This document shows, piece after piece, positions 23,441 through 30,287 of a DNA stretch of 32,033 nucleotides. Under the pieces are notes generated by a model. That model worked only from the letters and a program-made list of their open reading frames with translations, made no database searches and was not told where the DNA came from. The position numbers and the translations under genes were made by a program. This stretch comes from an archaeon. GTDB taxonomy: Archaea > Hydrothermarchaeota > Hydrothermarchaeia > JALTZZ01. Positions within the stretch are counted from its first letter, which is position 1. Each line of letters starts with the position of its first letter. Location of the stretch: the NCBI GenBank assembly GCA_027051165.1, contig JALTZZ010000156.1:1-32033 (forward strand). Reading direction: 5' to 3'.

Positions 23441-24340
23441 TTAACAAACTTTCAATACGTGCTTAAATGAAAGCTTTTTCTCAGCCATTTTCCTGCATAA
23501 TCTATTAAGTTTAACATTATTATCATTACTTCTGCTTAATTTTTTTAGATTCTTCAAGCCAGAAAATCCAAACTTCCTAACAACATTACATAATTTATTT
23601 TCCTGTCCAACACGGATAGCATCAAAAATAAACAAATATTGATGATAGTCTTTGATACAAACTCTTTTGTTTAGATACATGATGTTATATTCTTTTACTC
23701 CATAATTTCCCATGAGTACATCTCTATAAATCGTCAACATGGCAGAATTTTCGTATGATAAGAGAAAATCAATTTTACCAATGATCTCTTCTTTATGCTC
23801 TGGAACATAGCAGCCAACAAAGAATTTCTCAAAACTCTTCAATGATTTTACTAAAACATGCTCGATTTCTCCACCTCCACCTTCTAAACCAATATTTCCA
23901 ACAGCAAGGAATGATTTAATCTCTAATTTAGAAGAAACATCTGATAATATCGTTAGAGACAAAATATTGTTTTTAAAGCTACCTGCTGGTTCATTAACTA
24001 AGGAATCTCCACCTAAATCTACAGAAAAAATAACGTCAATATTATAATCATCTAAGAAATTCGTTAAACCATTATGCACGTTATCTTCTTTAGTGCAAAC
24101 TATGTAAACATCATAACCCAACATTGCCACATATTTCTCAAAAAACCTACCGCTCTTCTCACTATTTGGATAAATTCTTAGGATACCATCATATAATTTT
24201 TTACCATACTTGATTTTCCTTTCCTTACAGCCAAGAAAAGACAATACTACCGGATCTGTTACCTTTTGCAGTGGAATTAGTAGGGACAATGCACCACCAA
24301 CATCGCCTCCGCCACCTAATCCACCAACGGCAATGGTCAT
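23441..24340 (-). CDS. DUF1152 family protein of unknown function
   Basis: A 299-residue protein starting at ATG 24340, which follows GGTGGA. Family hallmarks are the N-terminal glycine-rich loop GGLGGGGDVGGALSLLIPL (about 6-24) and the block IFSVDLGGDSLVNEPAGSF (about 105-123), seen in archaeal and actinobacterial DUF1152 proteins. The glycine-rich loop suggests nucleotide or cofactor binding, but no reaction is known to me. A second glycine-rich run, NIGLEGGGGEIEH, lies near 149-161. The gene sits between two AT-rich, structured gaps, with a MITE-like element next to its promoter, so it may be a recently acquired or accessory gene. Confidence 0.75.
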   Translation of the reverse strand: MTIAVGGLGGGGDVGGALSLLIPLQKVTDPVVLSFLGCKERKIKYGKKLYDGILRIYPNSEKSGRFFEKYVAMLGYDVYIVCTKEDNVHNGLTNFLDDYNIDVIFSVDLGGDSLVNEPAGSFKNNILSLTILSDVSSKLEIKSFLAVGNIGLEGGGGEIEHVLVKSLKSFEKFFVGCYVPEHKEEIIGKIDFLLSYENSAMLTIYRDVLMGNYGVKEYNIMYLNKRVCIKDYHQYLFIFDAIRVGQENKLCNVVRKFGFSGLKNLKKLSRSNDNNVKLNRLCRKMAEKKLSFKHVLKVC

Positions 24341-24375
24341 ATATTCCACCTATTAACAATAATATTTGGGAATGA

Positions 24376-24385
24376 TGTGATAAAG
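24376..24385. repeat. 10-bp direct repeat TGTGATAAAG, left copy (putative target duplication)
   Basis: TGTGATAAAG occurs here and again at 24541-24550, immediately outside both ends of the inverted-repeat element. The next base on each side differs between copies, so the repeat is exactly 10 bases. Confidence 0.6.
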
Positions 24386-24540
24386 GAGTTTGTTGAAAAT
24401 TACGATTATGGTATGATCATAAACTATTTTTTAAATAACTATAAAACTTTTCATTAATATTGGAAATTAAGGAAAAACAAAAAGAAGGAAAACATTCCCT
24501 TACCATGGTTATGACATAACCACGATTTCTCAACAAACCC
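24386..24540. mobile_element. MITE-like non-autonomous insertion element, 155 bp
   Basis: The ends are inverted repeats: the left starts GAGTTTGTTGA, and the reverse complement of the right end starts GGGTTTGTTGA, with 10 of 11 bases matching and further gapped similarity to about base 25 (both then read through AAAT, CG and TTATG). Each end carries a subterminal palindrome: TATGATCATA at 24412-24421 and TGGTTATG-A-CATAACCA at 24506-24522. It is flanked by the 10-base direct repeats listed separately. There is no reading frame of useful size, so it could only move with a transposase from elsewhere. The IS family is not identified. The left duplication, read on the minus strand as CTTTATCACA, is TATA-like and lies where the DUF1152 promoter would be. 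Confidence 0.6.
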
Positions 24541-24550
24541 TGTGATAAAG
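24541..24550. repeat. 10-bp direct repeat TGTGATAAAG, right copy
   Basis: Second copy of the putative target duplication, directly abutting the right inverted repeat end (TCAACAAACCC). Confidence 0.6.
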
Positions 24551-24681
24551 TGCAGTTTTAATAAATATTTCCGAAAAATATTATAAACATGAAAAGAGAA
24601 TGAAGTATGAGTTTACAATGGATGCTCAAAGAAGGATAAGGTTTGGGCGTGTGTTATATTTTTCTGCAACTTAAGAACAAG
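24551..24681. other. Residual gap between MITE-like element and NSUN methyltransferase gene
   Basis: An AT-rich tract with a TATA-like AATATTATAAAC at about 24578-24589, followed by a 24-codon plus-strand frame MKYEFTMDAQRRIRFGRVLYFSAT (24600-24674) that lacks a ribosome binding site and ends against the convergent gene. It may be chance or the relic of a longer gene. Confidence 0.3.
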
Positions 24682-25791
24682 CTAAACCTTAAACTTTGCT
24701 ATGAAGAATCCTGTTGTATCCTGAATGTGCGGATGAAATCTCAGAGCACCTTCTATAAAAGCTTGGGAAGCTTCTTTAAATTCAAAATCAACAAGCTTTA
24801 AGTTTAATTCCTTTTCCGCATACTCAACAACTTCCTCGTTTTCCTCCAACGTCAATGTGCATGTGGAGTAAACAATATACTTCCTTGCAATCCTCTTAGC
24901 ACTTTTTAAAAACTGCTTCTGATATTCGCTTAACGTTTTTATCTTTTTATACGTTGTTAAATCGTAGAGCTTTGGTCTAACGCCAAGGGAGGAGCATGAA
25001 GGGTCTATAAGAACTTTGTCAGCTTTAATTTTTAAGAACCTCGAATCGGCTCTAACAACCTTTGCTCTACATCCAAGGGTGTTGAGAGTTTCTTTGAGCT
25101 TCCTTACCTTCTTCCTGCTTCTATCTACTGCTATAATATTTGCCCTATTTTTTGTTAGCTGTGCTATATAGCTCGTTTTTCCTCCCGGTGCTGCACACAT
25201 ATCGAGTATTGTCTCGTTGGGTTCTGGCTCAAGTGCGAGAACTGCTACAAGAGCGGGAAGGCTCTGCGGGTATATATAGCCCTTTAAAAAGAGCTCGCTG
25301 TCCCTAAAGCTTGGAAGTTTATAAAGAGACCTCTCAACTTTAACCACCAAACCGCTTTTTCTTCTGAGAGCTTCTTTAAAGTTCTCCACAAGCACTCCTT
25401 CTGCAACAGCAACACCGTTTATGCTTAAAACTGTTGCTTTATTGCCTTTACCTCTTAAAATCTTTAAAACTCCCGGAGCATATACATTTGCACCCATCAT
25501 TGCACTTTCAGCGGTAAACTTGTCAACATATACGAGATTTTCATGTATATCAATTTTTTCATTTCTTTCATACTCAAAAAGTATAAGTTCTTGAATGATT
25601 TTATGTTTCTTAACCCTATAGCCCATCTTTTTGAACTCCTGAAGAACAGAATCAACATCTGCTTTTAGGGTATTTACCCTTACAGTATAAAATTTATTTG
25701 GAACTGCAAGAGCCCTCAGAACGCTATCTAACTCATCTGCATAGACTCTTTTTAAAGCCCTTAAAACGTCTTCGTTGAAGAACGTTTTCAT
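24682..25791 (-). CDS. NOL1/NOP2/Sun-family tRNA/rRNA m5C methyltransferase with PUA domain
   Basis: A SAM-dependent cytosine-5 RNA methyltransferase of 369 residues (ATG 25791; an upstream in-frame TTG is less likely). A PUA domain lies in about 85-155 (VYAPGVLKILRGKGNKATVLSINGVAVAEG), placed as in the archaeal NSUN6-like enzymes that methylate C72 of tRNA. The Rossmann part has DMCAAPGGKT (197-206), motif IV DPSCSSLGVRP (Cys266; usual form DPPCSG) and YSTCTLTLEENE with catalytic Cys311. The target is likely tRNA, but rRNA cannot be excluded. Its stop faces the gap containing the MITE-like element. It follows the activase gene by 25 bases. Confidence 0.88.
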   Translation of the reverse strand: MKTFFNEDVLRALKRVYADELDSVLRALAVPNKFYTVRVNTLKADVDSVLQEFKKMGYRVKKHKIIQELILFEYERNEKIDIHENLVYVDKFTAESAMMGANVYAPGVLKILRGKGNKATVLSINGVAVAEGVLVENFKEALRRKSGLVVKVERSLYKLPSFRDSELFLKGYIYPQSLPALVAVLALEPEPNETILDMCAAPGGKTSYIAQLTKNRANIIAVDRSRKKVRKLKETLNTLGCRAKVVRADSRFLKIKADKVLIDPSCSSLGVRPKLYDLTTYKKIKTLSEYQKQFLKSAKRIARKYIVYSTCTLTLEENEEVVEYAEKELNLKLVDFEFKEASQAFIEGALRFHPHIQDTTGFFIAKFKV

Positions 25792-25816
25792 AAGAAACAA
25801 TCAGTTAAATAACGAC

Positions 25817-26533
25817 TTAAAGTCCTAACTTTTCATAATATGCTATGCATCCGTATGCATTTACTATCTGAGGCTCTTTCGGAACATAAACTTTAAAATA
25901 CCTGCTAAAAGCATCAACTATTCCAGCGTTTTTTGCAACACCACCTATTAATGCGATTTTTTTAGCATCTTTCGGAATCATGGGAATAATTCTATTGATG
26001 AAGGAAAAGTGAAGCCCTCTTATGATATCCTCCTTGGAATATCCTTCGACAAGCTTTGAAACTATCTCGCTCAGTGCAAAAACGGAACAAGTGCTGTTTA
26101 TCTTAGGAACTTTTTTAGAAGCAAAGTGAAGCTTTCCGAGTTCTTTTACATCTATTTTAAAATAGTTTGCAACAAGCTCAAAAAAGGCACCAGTTCCGGC
26201 ACTGCACTTGTCGTTCATTTTAAAGTCGTTTCTCTTTACATCAACAACCTTTGTATCCTGTCCGCCTATATCAACTATGGCATCAATATCTCTTCTTAGA
26301 AGGTCTTTAACTCCATATATGCTTGCCGTTATCTCGGTTATCGTGAAGTCGTGCTCCACTTTCTTTCTAAAATACCCAGTCGAAACTATTTTTACATCAC
26401 CAAGCTCCTTCTTAACCTCTTCTATTAAGCTTCTCCAGTTGTGTGTGCTCACTATTTTAAAAGATATTTTCCCGTTTTTAAGCCAGACAGCCTTTGCTGT
26501 TGTGCTACCAACATCAAGACCAACGATATTCAT
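25817..26533 (-). CDS. BadF/HgdC-type ATPase (CoA-substrate dehydratase activase family)
   Basis: An ASKHA-fold ATPase of 238 residues. In the archetype HgdC, a homodimer holds one 4Fe-4S cluster between two cysteines from each subunit and uses ATP to drive low-potential electron transfer to a partner. Those cysteines are visible here: DKCSAGTGAFFE (Cys110) and NSTCSVFALSE (Cys149). Phosphate-binding motifs are GLDVGSTTAKA (5-15) and VDIGGQDTK, with LIGGVAKNAGIVDA near the C-terminus. No dehydratase or reductase partner is adjacent, so the acceptor is unknown. It lies 5 bases downstream of the aldolase gene. Confidence 0.85.
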   Translation of the reverse strand: MNIVGLDVGSTTAKAVWLKNGKISFKIVSTHNWRSLIEEVKKELGDVKIVSTGYFRKKVEHDFTITEITASIYGVKDLLRRDIDAIVDIGGQDTKVVDVKRNDFKMNDKCSAGTGAFFELVANYFKIDVKELGKLHFASKKVPKINSTCSVFALSEIVSKLVEGYSKEDIIRGLHFSFINRIIPMIPKDAKKIALIGGVAKNAGIVDAFSRYFKVYVPKEPQIVNAYGCIAYYEKLGL

Positions 26534-26538
26534 TTGTT

Positions 26539-27225
26539 TTATACATTTTCATTAACATCTGACTTGTATTTCAAATACATCTCTCTAAGCTTTTTTACAT
26601 TTTTATCATCCAAAACGTAAGGATTACCTATAATTTTGGCTAAAATGTAGATTTCTGCACTTCTCTCTAAAATCCTTAAAATATCGAGAGCTTCTTCCAA
26701 GCTATCACCAACGCACACAACGCCGTGGTTTGCAAGTAGTGTTGCGTTTTTGTTTCGAAGAGCTTCTGCAGCAATTCTTGCAAGCTCCTTGCTTCCCGGT
26801 AGTGCATACTTCGAGACCTCTATGCTCGAACCAACAACCTCTGCAATCTCCTCTAAGAATACTGGTATGCCAACCCTCGAAACTGCGAAAGCCGTCGCAT
26901 ACTTAGGATGTGCATGTATAATAGCTTTTACATCCTCTCTTGCTTTGTAAATCTCTATGTGCATTCTGTATTCGCTTGAAGGTTTTCCTCCATAGCTTTT
27001 TCCTTCTAAATCAATTTCAACAACATCTTTTGCTCGCATCTTTTCATAGCTCATACCGCTTGGGGTTATTAAAATTCTTTTTCCTAATCTGCAGCTTACA
27101 TTTCCAAAAGGATTTATATTTAAATTTTCTTTCAACATTATTCTGCATACCCTGACAATTTTTCTTTTCAGTTTATTTTTCAATTTTTCATCTTCTTCTC
27201 TGCAAGCATTTTCCTTATTTTTCAT
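26539..27225 (-). CDS. Class II aldolase (FucA/AraD family)
   Basis: A zinc-dependent aldolase or epimerase of the fuculose-1-phosphate aldolase type, 228 residues. Metal ligands and acid/base residues are present: PSSEYRMH (Glu85), IIHAHP (His104, His106) and LLANHGVV (His167). The family motif INPFGNVSCRLGKRILITPSGMSYE precedes them. In methanogens a member supplies lactaldehyde for coenzyme F420 synthesis; that role here is only a possibility. An unusual charged N-terminal extension of about 20 residues (KNKENACREEDEKLKNK) precedes the domain. ATG 27225 has GGAGGTT. The activase gene follows 5 bases later. Confidence 0.88.
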   Translation of the reverse strand: MKNKENACREEDEKLKNKLKRKIVRVCRIMLKENLNINPFGNVSCRLGKRILITPSGMSYEKMRAKDVVEIDLEGKSYGGKPSSEYRMHIEIYKAREDVKAIIHAHPKYATAFAVSRVGIPVFLEEIAEVVGSSIEVSKYALPGSKELARIAAEALRNKNATLLANHGVVCVGDSLEEALDILRILERSAEIYILAKIIGNPYVLDDKNVKKLREMYLKYKSDVNENV

Positions 27226-27249
27226 AACAACCTCCGAAAAAATTTATAC

Positions 27250-27267
27250 AAGCCTATAATATAAATG
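27250..27267. promoter_or_regulatory. Shared TATA region for divergent aldolase and HTH-CBS genes
   Basis: CTATAATATAAATG reads as a TATA element on both strands. It predicts starts near 27234 (minus; GGAGG then ATG 27225) and near 27285 (plus; ATG 27299). Confidence 0.4.
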
Positions 27268-27298
27268 TTTTTATTTGTGGCATGCACTATTTATTCTG

Positions 27299-27865
27299 AT
27301 GTATAACATACCATCGCCAGAAGAGCTCAGAAAATATAGGCTTAAGGTCGGACTTACGCAGAGCGAGCTTGCAAAAAAGGCAAAGGTTAGCCAATCCCTT
27401 ATTGCGAGAATTGAATCGGGAGATATTGATCCAAGAGTCTCAACTTTAAAAAGAATTTTAGATGTTTTAAAAAGAGAAGAAAAAAAGGAAAATATCTATG
27501 CAAAAGACATAATGAGTTCTCCGGTTATATCCGTAAAGCCCGATGATACAATACTTGAAGCTTCAAAGATAATGGAGGAGCATAAAATATCGCAGCTTCC
27601 AGTTATAAAGAATGGTGTTCAAATAGGATGCGTAACGGAGGATTTATTAATAAAGATCGTAGCCAATGAGAAGGATTTATCAAAGATTGCAAGCAAAAAG
27701 GTTGAAGAGGTTATGGGAGACGGCTTTCCGATGGTAACAAAGAAGACAGATCTCTCTGTTATATCAAAGCTCTTGGAAACCTCCCAAGCTGTTCTTGTAT
27801 CTGAGAGGGGAAGAATAATTGGCATAATCACGAAAGCTGACATATTAAAGCTTATAAAGAAATAA
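27299..27865 (+). CDS. HTH-XRE regulator with two CBS domains
   Basis: A transcription regulator of 188 residues joining an N-terminal XRE helix-turn-helix (about 5-60: LRKYRLKVGLTQSELAKKAKVSQSLIARIESGDIDPR) to a CBS pair (about 70-188: DIMSSPVISVKPDDTI, KISQLPVIKNG, and a second repeat from EEVMGDGFPMVT to IIGIITKADILKLI). The CBS pair likely senses a nucleotide or SAM. ATG 27299 is chosen; an upstream TTG at 27275 is also in frame. It is 11 bases upstream of trpS, so the two are probably co-transcribed, though a direct role in regulating trpS is only inferred. Confidence 0.9.
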   Translation: MYNIPSPEELRKYRLKVGLTQSELAKKAKVSQSLIARIESGDIDPRVSTLKRILDVLKREEKKENIYAKDIMSSPVISVKPDDTILEASKIMEEHKISQLPVIKNGVQIGCVTEDLLIKIVANEKDLSKIASKKVEEVMGDGFPMVTKKTDLSVISKLLETSQAVLVSERGRIIGIITKADILKLIKK

Positions 27866-27876
27866 GCGGTGGTTTT

Positions 27877-29004
27877 ATGGAGGAGTTCATCGTAACACCT
27901 TACGAGGTAAAGGGAGAGGTGGACTACGAAGCACTTATAGAGAAGTTCGGAACGAGCAGAATAACAGAAGAGCTTATTGGGAGAATAAAAAAACATACAA
28001 AAGATATACATTTCATGCTTAGAAGGAAAATTTTCTATTCCCATAGGGATTTAGATTGGATTCTTGACGAATATGAGAAAGGAAATGCTTTTTATTTATA
28101 CACGGGGAGAGGACCCTCAGGTCCGGTTCACCTTGGGCATCTAATGCCTTGGATATTTACAAAATGGCTTCAAGATAAGTTTAAAGTGAAGCTTATATTT
28201 CAGATGACGGATGATGAGAAGTTCCTTTTTAAGCATGACCTTACCCTCGATCAAACGAACAGATATGCATATGAAAACGCCTTAGACGTCATAGCCCTCG
28301 GATTTGATAAAGATAAGACGGAAATTATAGTAGATACAGAATATATACATAATTTATACAGGATTGCACTCATGGTTGCAAAGAAAATTAACTTTTCTCT
28401 TGTAAAGGCGGTCTTTGGTTTTAATCAATCTACGAATGTCGGCTTACTGTTTTTTACGAGCATGCAGTCAGCTCCAGCGTTTCTTGAGAGCTACAGAAAA
28501 AAGAAGAAAGTTCCATGCTTAATACCATGTGCAATAGATCAGGATCCGCACTTTAGAATAACAAGGGACGTGGCACCGAGCTTAGGATTTCCAAAGCCGG
28601 CACTGATTCATTGCAAGTTCTTCCCAAGCTTAGCCGGGGCTGATAAGATGAGTGCGAGCGTTCCGAGCAGCAGCATATATACAACTGATACCGTAGAGGT
28701 TGCGAGGAAGAAGGTGATGAACGCTTTTACCGGTGGAAAGCCTACCGTTAAGGAGCAGCGTGAGGAAGGTGGAAATCCAAGAATATGTGCGGTTTTCAAC
28801 TATTTAGCCTATTTCTTTGAGGAAGACGATAAAAAGCTTCTTGAAAGGGAGAAGATGTGTTTAGCCGGTGAGCTTCTATGCGGGGAGTGTAAGAATTACT
28901 TAGCAGATAAGATTGCGAGGTTTCTTGAGGATCATCAAAAGAAGAGAGAAAAAGCAAAAAACGTTTTAGAGGAGTTTATTGTGAGAGACTGCGATAGTAA
29001 ATGA
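27877..29004 (+). CDS. trpS: Tryptophanyl-tRNA synthetase (archaeal/eukaryotic type)
   Basis: TrpRS charges tRNA-Trp with tryptophan. This 375-residue class I synthetase carries the N-terminal extension of archaeal/eukaryotic enzymes. The HIGH motif is HLGH (85-88, in PSGPVHLGHLMPW), and KMSKS is KMSAS (257-261, in LAGADKMSASV). Other family marks are MTDDEKFLF, IPCAIDQDPHFRITRD and AFTGGKPTV. ATG 27877 follows GGTGGT. The stop TGA overlaps an ATG that begins a 16-codon frame rich in Cys and Trp (29001-29051). T-rich sequence at 29058-29070 likely ends the transcript. Confidence 0.97.
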   Translation: MEEFIVTPYEVKGEVDYEALIEKFGTSRITEELIGRIKKHTKDIHFMLRRKIFYSHRDLDWILDEYEKGNAFYLYTGRGPSGPVHLGHLMPWIFTKWLQDKFKVKLIFQMTDDEKFLFKHDLTLDQTNRYAYENALDVIALGFDKDKTEIIVDTEYIHNLYRIALMVAKKINFSLVKAVFGFNQSTNVGLLFFTSMQSAPAFLESYRKKKKVPCLIPCAIDQDPHFRITRDVAPSLGFPKPALIHCKFFPSLAGADKMSASVPSSSIYTTDTVEVARKKVMNAFTGGKPTVKEQREEGGNPRICAVFNYLAYFFEEDDKKLLEREKMCLAGELLCGECKNYLADKIARFLEDHQKKREKAKNVLEEFIVRDCDSK

Positions 29005-29055
29005 AGGGTTTTGTTGGTAAAACGTGTTGCATTTGGCAATGCTGGGAGTAAGTTA

Positions 29056-29071
29056 CCTTTTTATTTTTTAT
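29056..29071 (+). terminator. T-rich terminator-like tract after trpS
   Basis: CCTTTTTATTTTTTATTG lies 52 bases after the trpS stop, in line with archaeal U-tract termination. The small membrane frame starting at 29089 lies downstream of it. Confidence 0.4.
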
Positions 29072-29088
29072 TGTAGGGGTATGATATA

Positions 29089-29263
29089 ATGAAAAAAACT
29101 GTTAGCAGTAGCGATAATTTCAGTAATATTGGGGCTTCTCATTTCAGGTTTTCTTAGGTTAATGAAACCATCTCCGGCTATAGCAGGCATTATAATCGGT
29201 ATTTCTTTGGTAATTATATTCCTTTTTCTCTATAAATTCTTTGTGGTGAAAAATTCTCAGTAG
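29089..29263 (+). pseudogene. Small two-helix membrane protein with +1 frameshift at an A7 tract
   Basis: ATG 29089 has AGGGGT about 8 bases upstream. After the ATG comes a run of seven A (29092-29098). In the annotated frame translation leads to a 22-residue product that ends at a TAG. If one A is omitted, the frame reads MKKLLAVAIISVILG... and continues to TAG 29261-29263, giving 57 residues with two strong hydrophobic segments (about 4-22 and 30-50). The downstream frame has no start of its own because TGA precedes it. This could be a sequencing error in a homopolymer, a genuine pseudogene, or expression by transcriptional slippage. No family is recognised. Confidence 0.45.
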
Positions 29264-29311
29264 CTTAGAATATTCATCCATTTTCCCCTTATAATCTGTT
29301 GAAATAAAAAA

Positions 29312-30124
29312 CTACCAATCTACAGGCTTAGATCTTTCCCAGAACCAGTTAAAAATTCTCTCAACCCATCTTACAAATTCTTTGCTTGTTGACTGAAAGG
29401 AAGGTGTTATTGGATCTTCAGCATCTGGAAAGGGTAGAGAAATACCCGCCATCGCATTATCGGTAATCATTATTCTGATAGGAAGGTTTTTATATACTCG
29501 TACTTCTCTGTTTTTCTTTATAACATCGATATCTCTCCTACTCAGCTTAAGCTCCTTGAAAGCCTTATAATAGGATTCTATCTCCTTTTCAACAATTTTT
29601 TCATCGATAATAACCTTTGCATATATTCCTTTCAGCTGATTTACCAAATTCATTTTTAAAAAACTTGGACTTATAGTGCTTCCAGAAGCTAAGAGAAGTC
29701 TATTTTTTACATTTTGAAGTGATACAAGAGTTTCAAAGGCAATAACATAGTGATCTGTAAGAACTCTTGCATGCTTGAGCACATGTATATCTACAAATAT
29801 TTCATCTGGAAGATATCTCAAAGAGTGCACTAAGTAGTTGGAAAATTTTTCCATAATTTTTGTTTTTTTGTCAAGACTTTTTAAGTATATTAGAATTAAC
29901 CTGCCAATAGAAGTTAGATATAATTTCCCATTAATTTCATGAACAAGATTTAAATTTTTTAATTTTTCCACATATCTGCTTATCGTAGTATATGGCTTTG
30001 ATATACCCACTTTCCTAAGTTCTGCTCTGAGCTTTGAAATTGTAAGCGGAGATTTTTCAAGAATTTCGAGAATTTCTATTCTGTTCTCTAAGGACATTTC
30101 TTTTAAAATCTCTTTTAGTTTCAT
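29312..30124 (-). CDS. Winged-helix regulator with FilR1-type middle domain (DUF1724-like)
   Basis: A 270-residue transcriptional regulator. Residues 1-75 form a winged-helix DNA-binding domain (LENRIEILEILEKSPLTISKLRAEL and SKPYTTISRYVEKLKNLNLV). The rest matches the FilR1/DUF1724 domain typical of methanogens and Archaeoglobales, ending in the characteristic FVRWVERIFNWFWERSKPV. It is divergent from the LolA-type lipoprotein gene across a 163-base gap packed with TTACA-type palindromes, so it is the natural candidate to bind them. The TATA candidate lies near 30149-30157 on the minus strand. Signal and exact targets are unknown. Confidence 0.85.
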   Translation of the reverse strand: MKLKEILKEMSLENRIEILEILEKSPLTISKLRAELRKVGISKPYTTISRYVEKLKNLNLVHEINGKLYLTSIGRLILIYLKSLDKKTKIMEKFSNYLVHSLRYLPDEIFVDIHVLKHARVLTDHYVIAFETLVSLQNVKNRLLLASGSTISPSFLKMNLVNQLKGIYAKVIIDEKIVEKEIESYYKAFKELKLSRRDIDVIKKNREVRVYKNLPIRIMITDNAMAGISLPFPDAEDPITPSFQSTSKEFVRWVERIFNWFWERSKPVDW

Positions 30125-30172
30125 GTTTATAGTCTATAAATGTTTGTCTTAAATAATGTTTTGTGAAACACT

Positions 30173-30235
30173 GTTACATAACATGTAAAATTTATACATC
30201 CTGTGTAAAAAATAACGTCCCCTGTAACTTATTAC
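30173..30235. promoter_or_regulatory. Cluster of TTACA-type inverted repeats in the divergent promoter
   Basis: Three elements are visible: TTACAT-AAC-ATGTAA (30174-30188, perfect arms), TTATACA-TCC-TGTGTAA (30192-30208, one mismatch per arm pair), and GTAA-CTTA-TTAC (30224-30235). The first has the same arms as the palindrome at the XRE promoter. They lie between the TATA candidates of the regulator (about 30153) and the lipoprotein (30246-30253), mostly upstream of both, a layout more like activation or cooperative binding than simple occlusion. Confidence 0.55.
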
Positions 30236-30245
30236 CGCGTAAAAT

Positions 30246-30254
30246 TTTTATATC
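30246..30254 (+). promoter_or_regulatory. TATA box of the lipoprotein operon
   Basis: TTTTTATATC centred about 38 bases before ATG 30288, predicting a transcript start near 30275, 13 bases before the ATG. That leader would include the GGGGGTG ribosome binding site. Confidence 0.5.
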
Positions 30255-30287
30255 TATCAGTTTTGGAAAATGTTTGGGGGTGTATTT

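Noticed and set aside
24600-24674. 24-codon frame MKYEFTMDAQRRIRFGRVLYFSAT next to the MITE-like element
   Set aside because: It looks protein-like and might be a gene remnant, but it is too short, lacks a ribosome binding site and cannot be tested without homologues.
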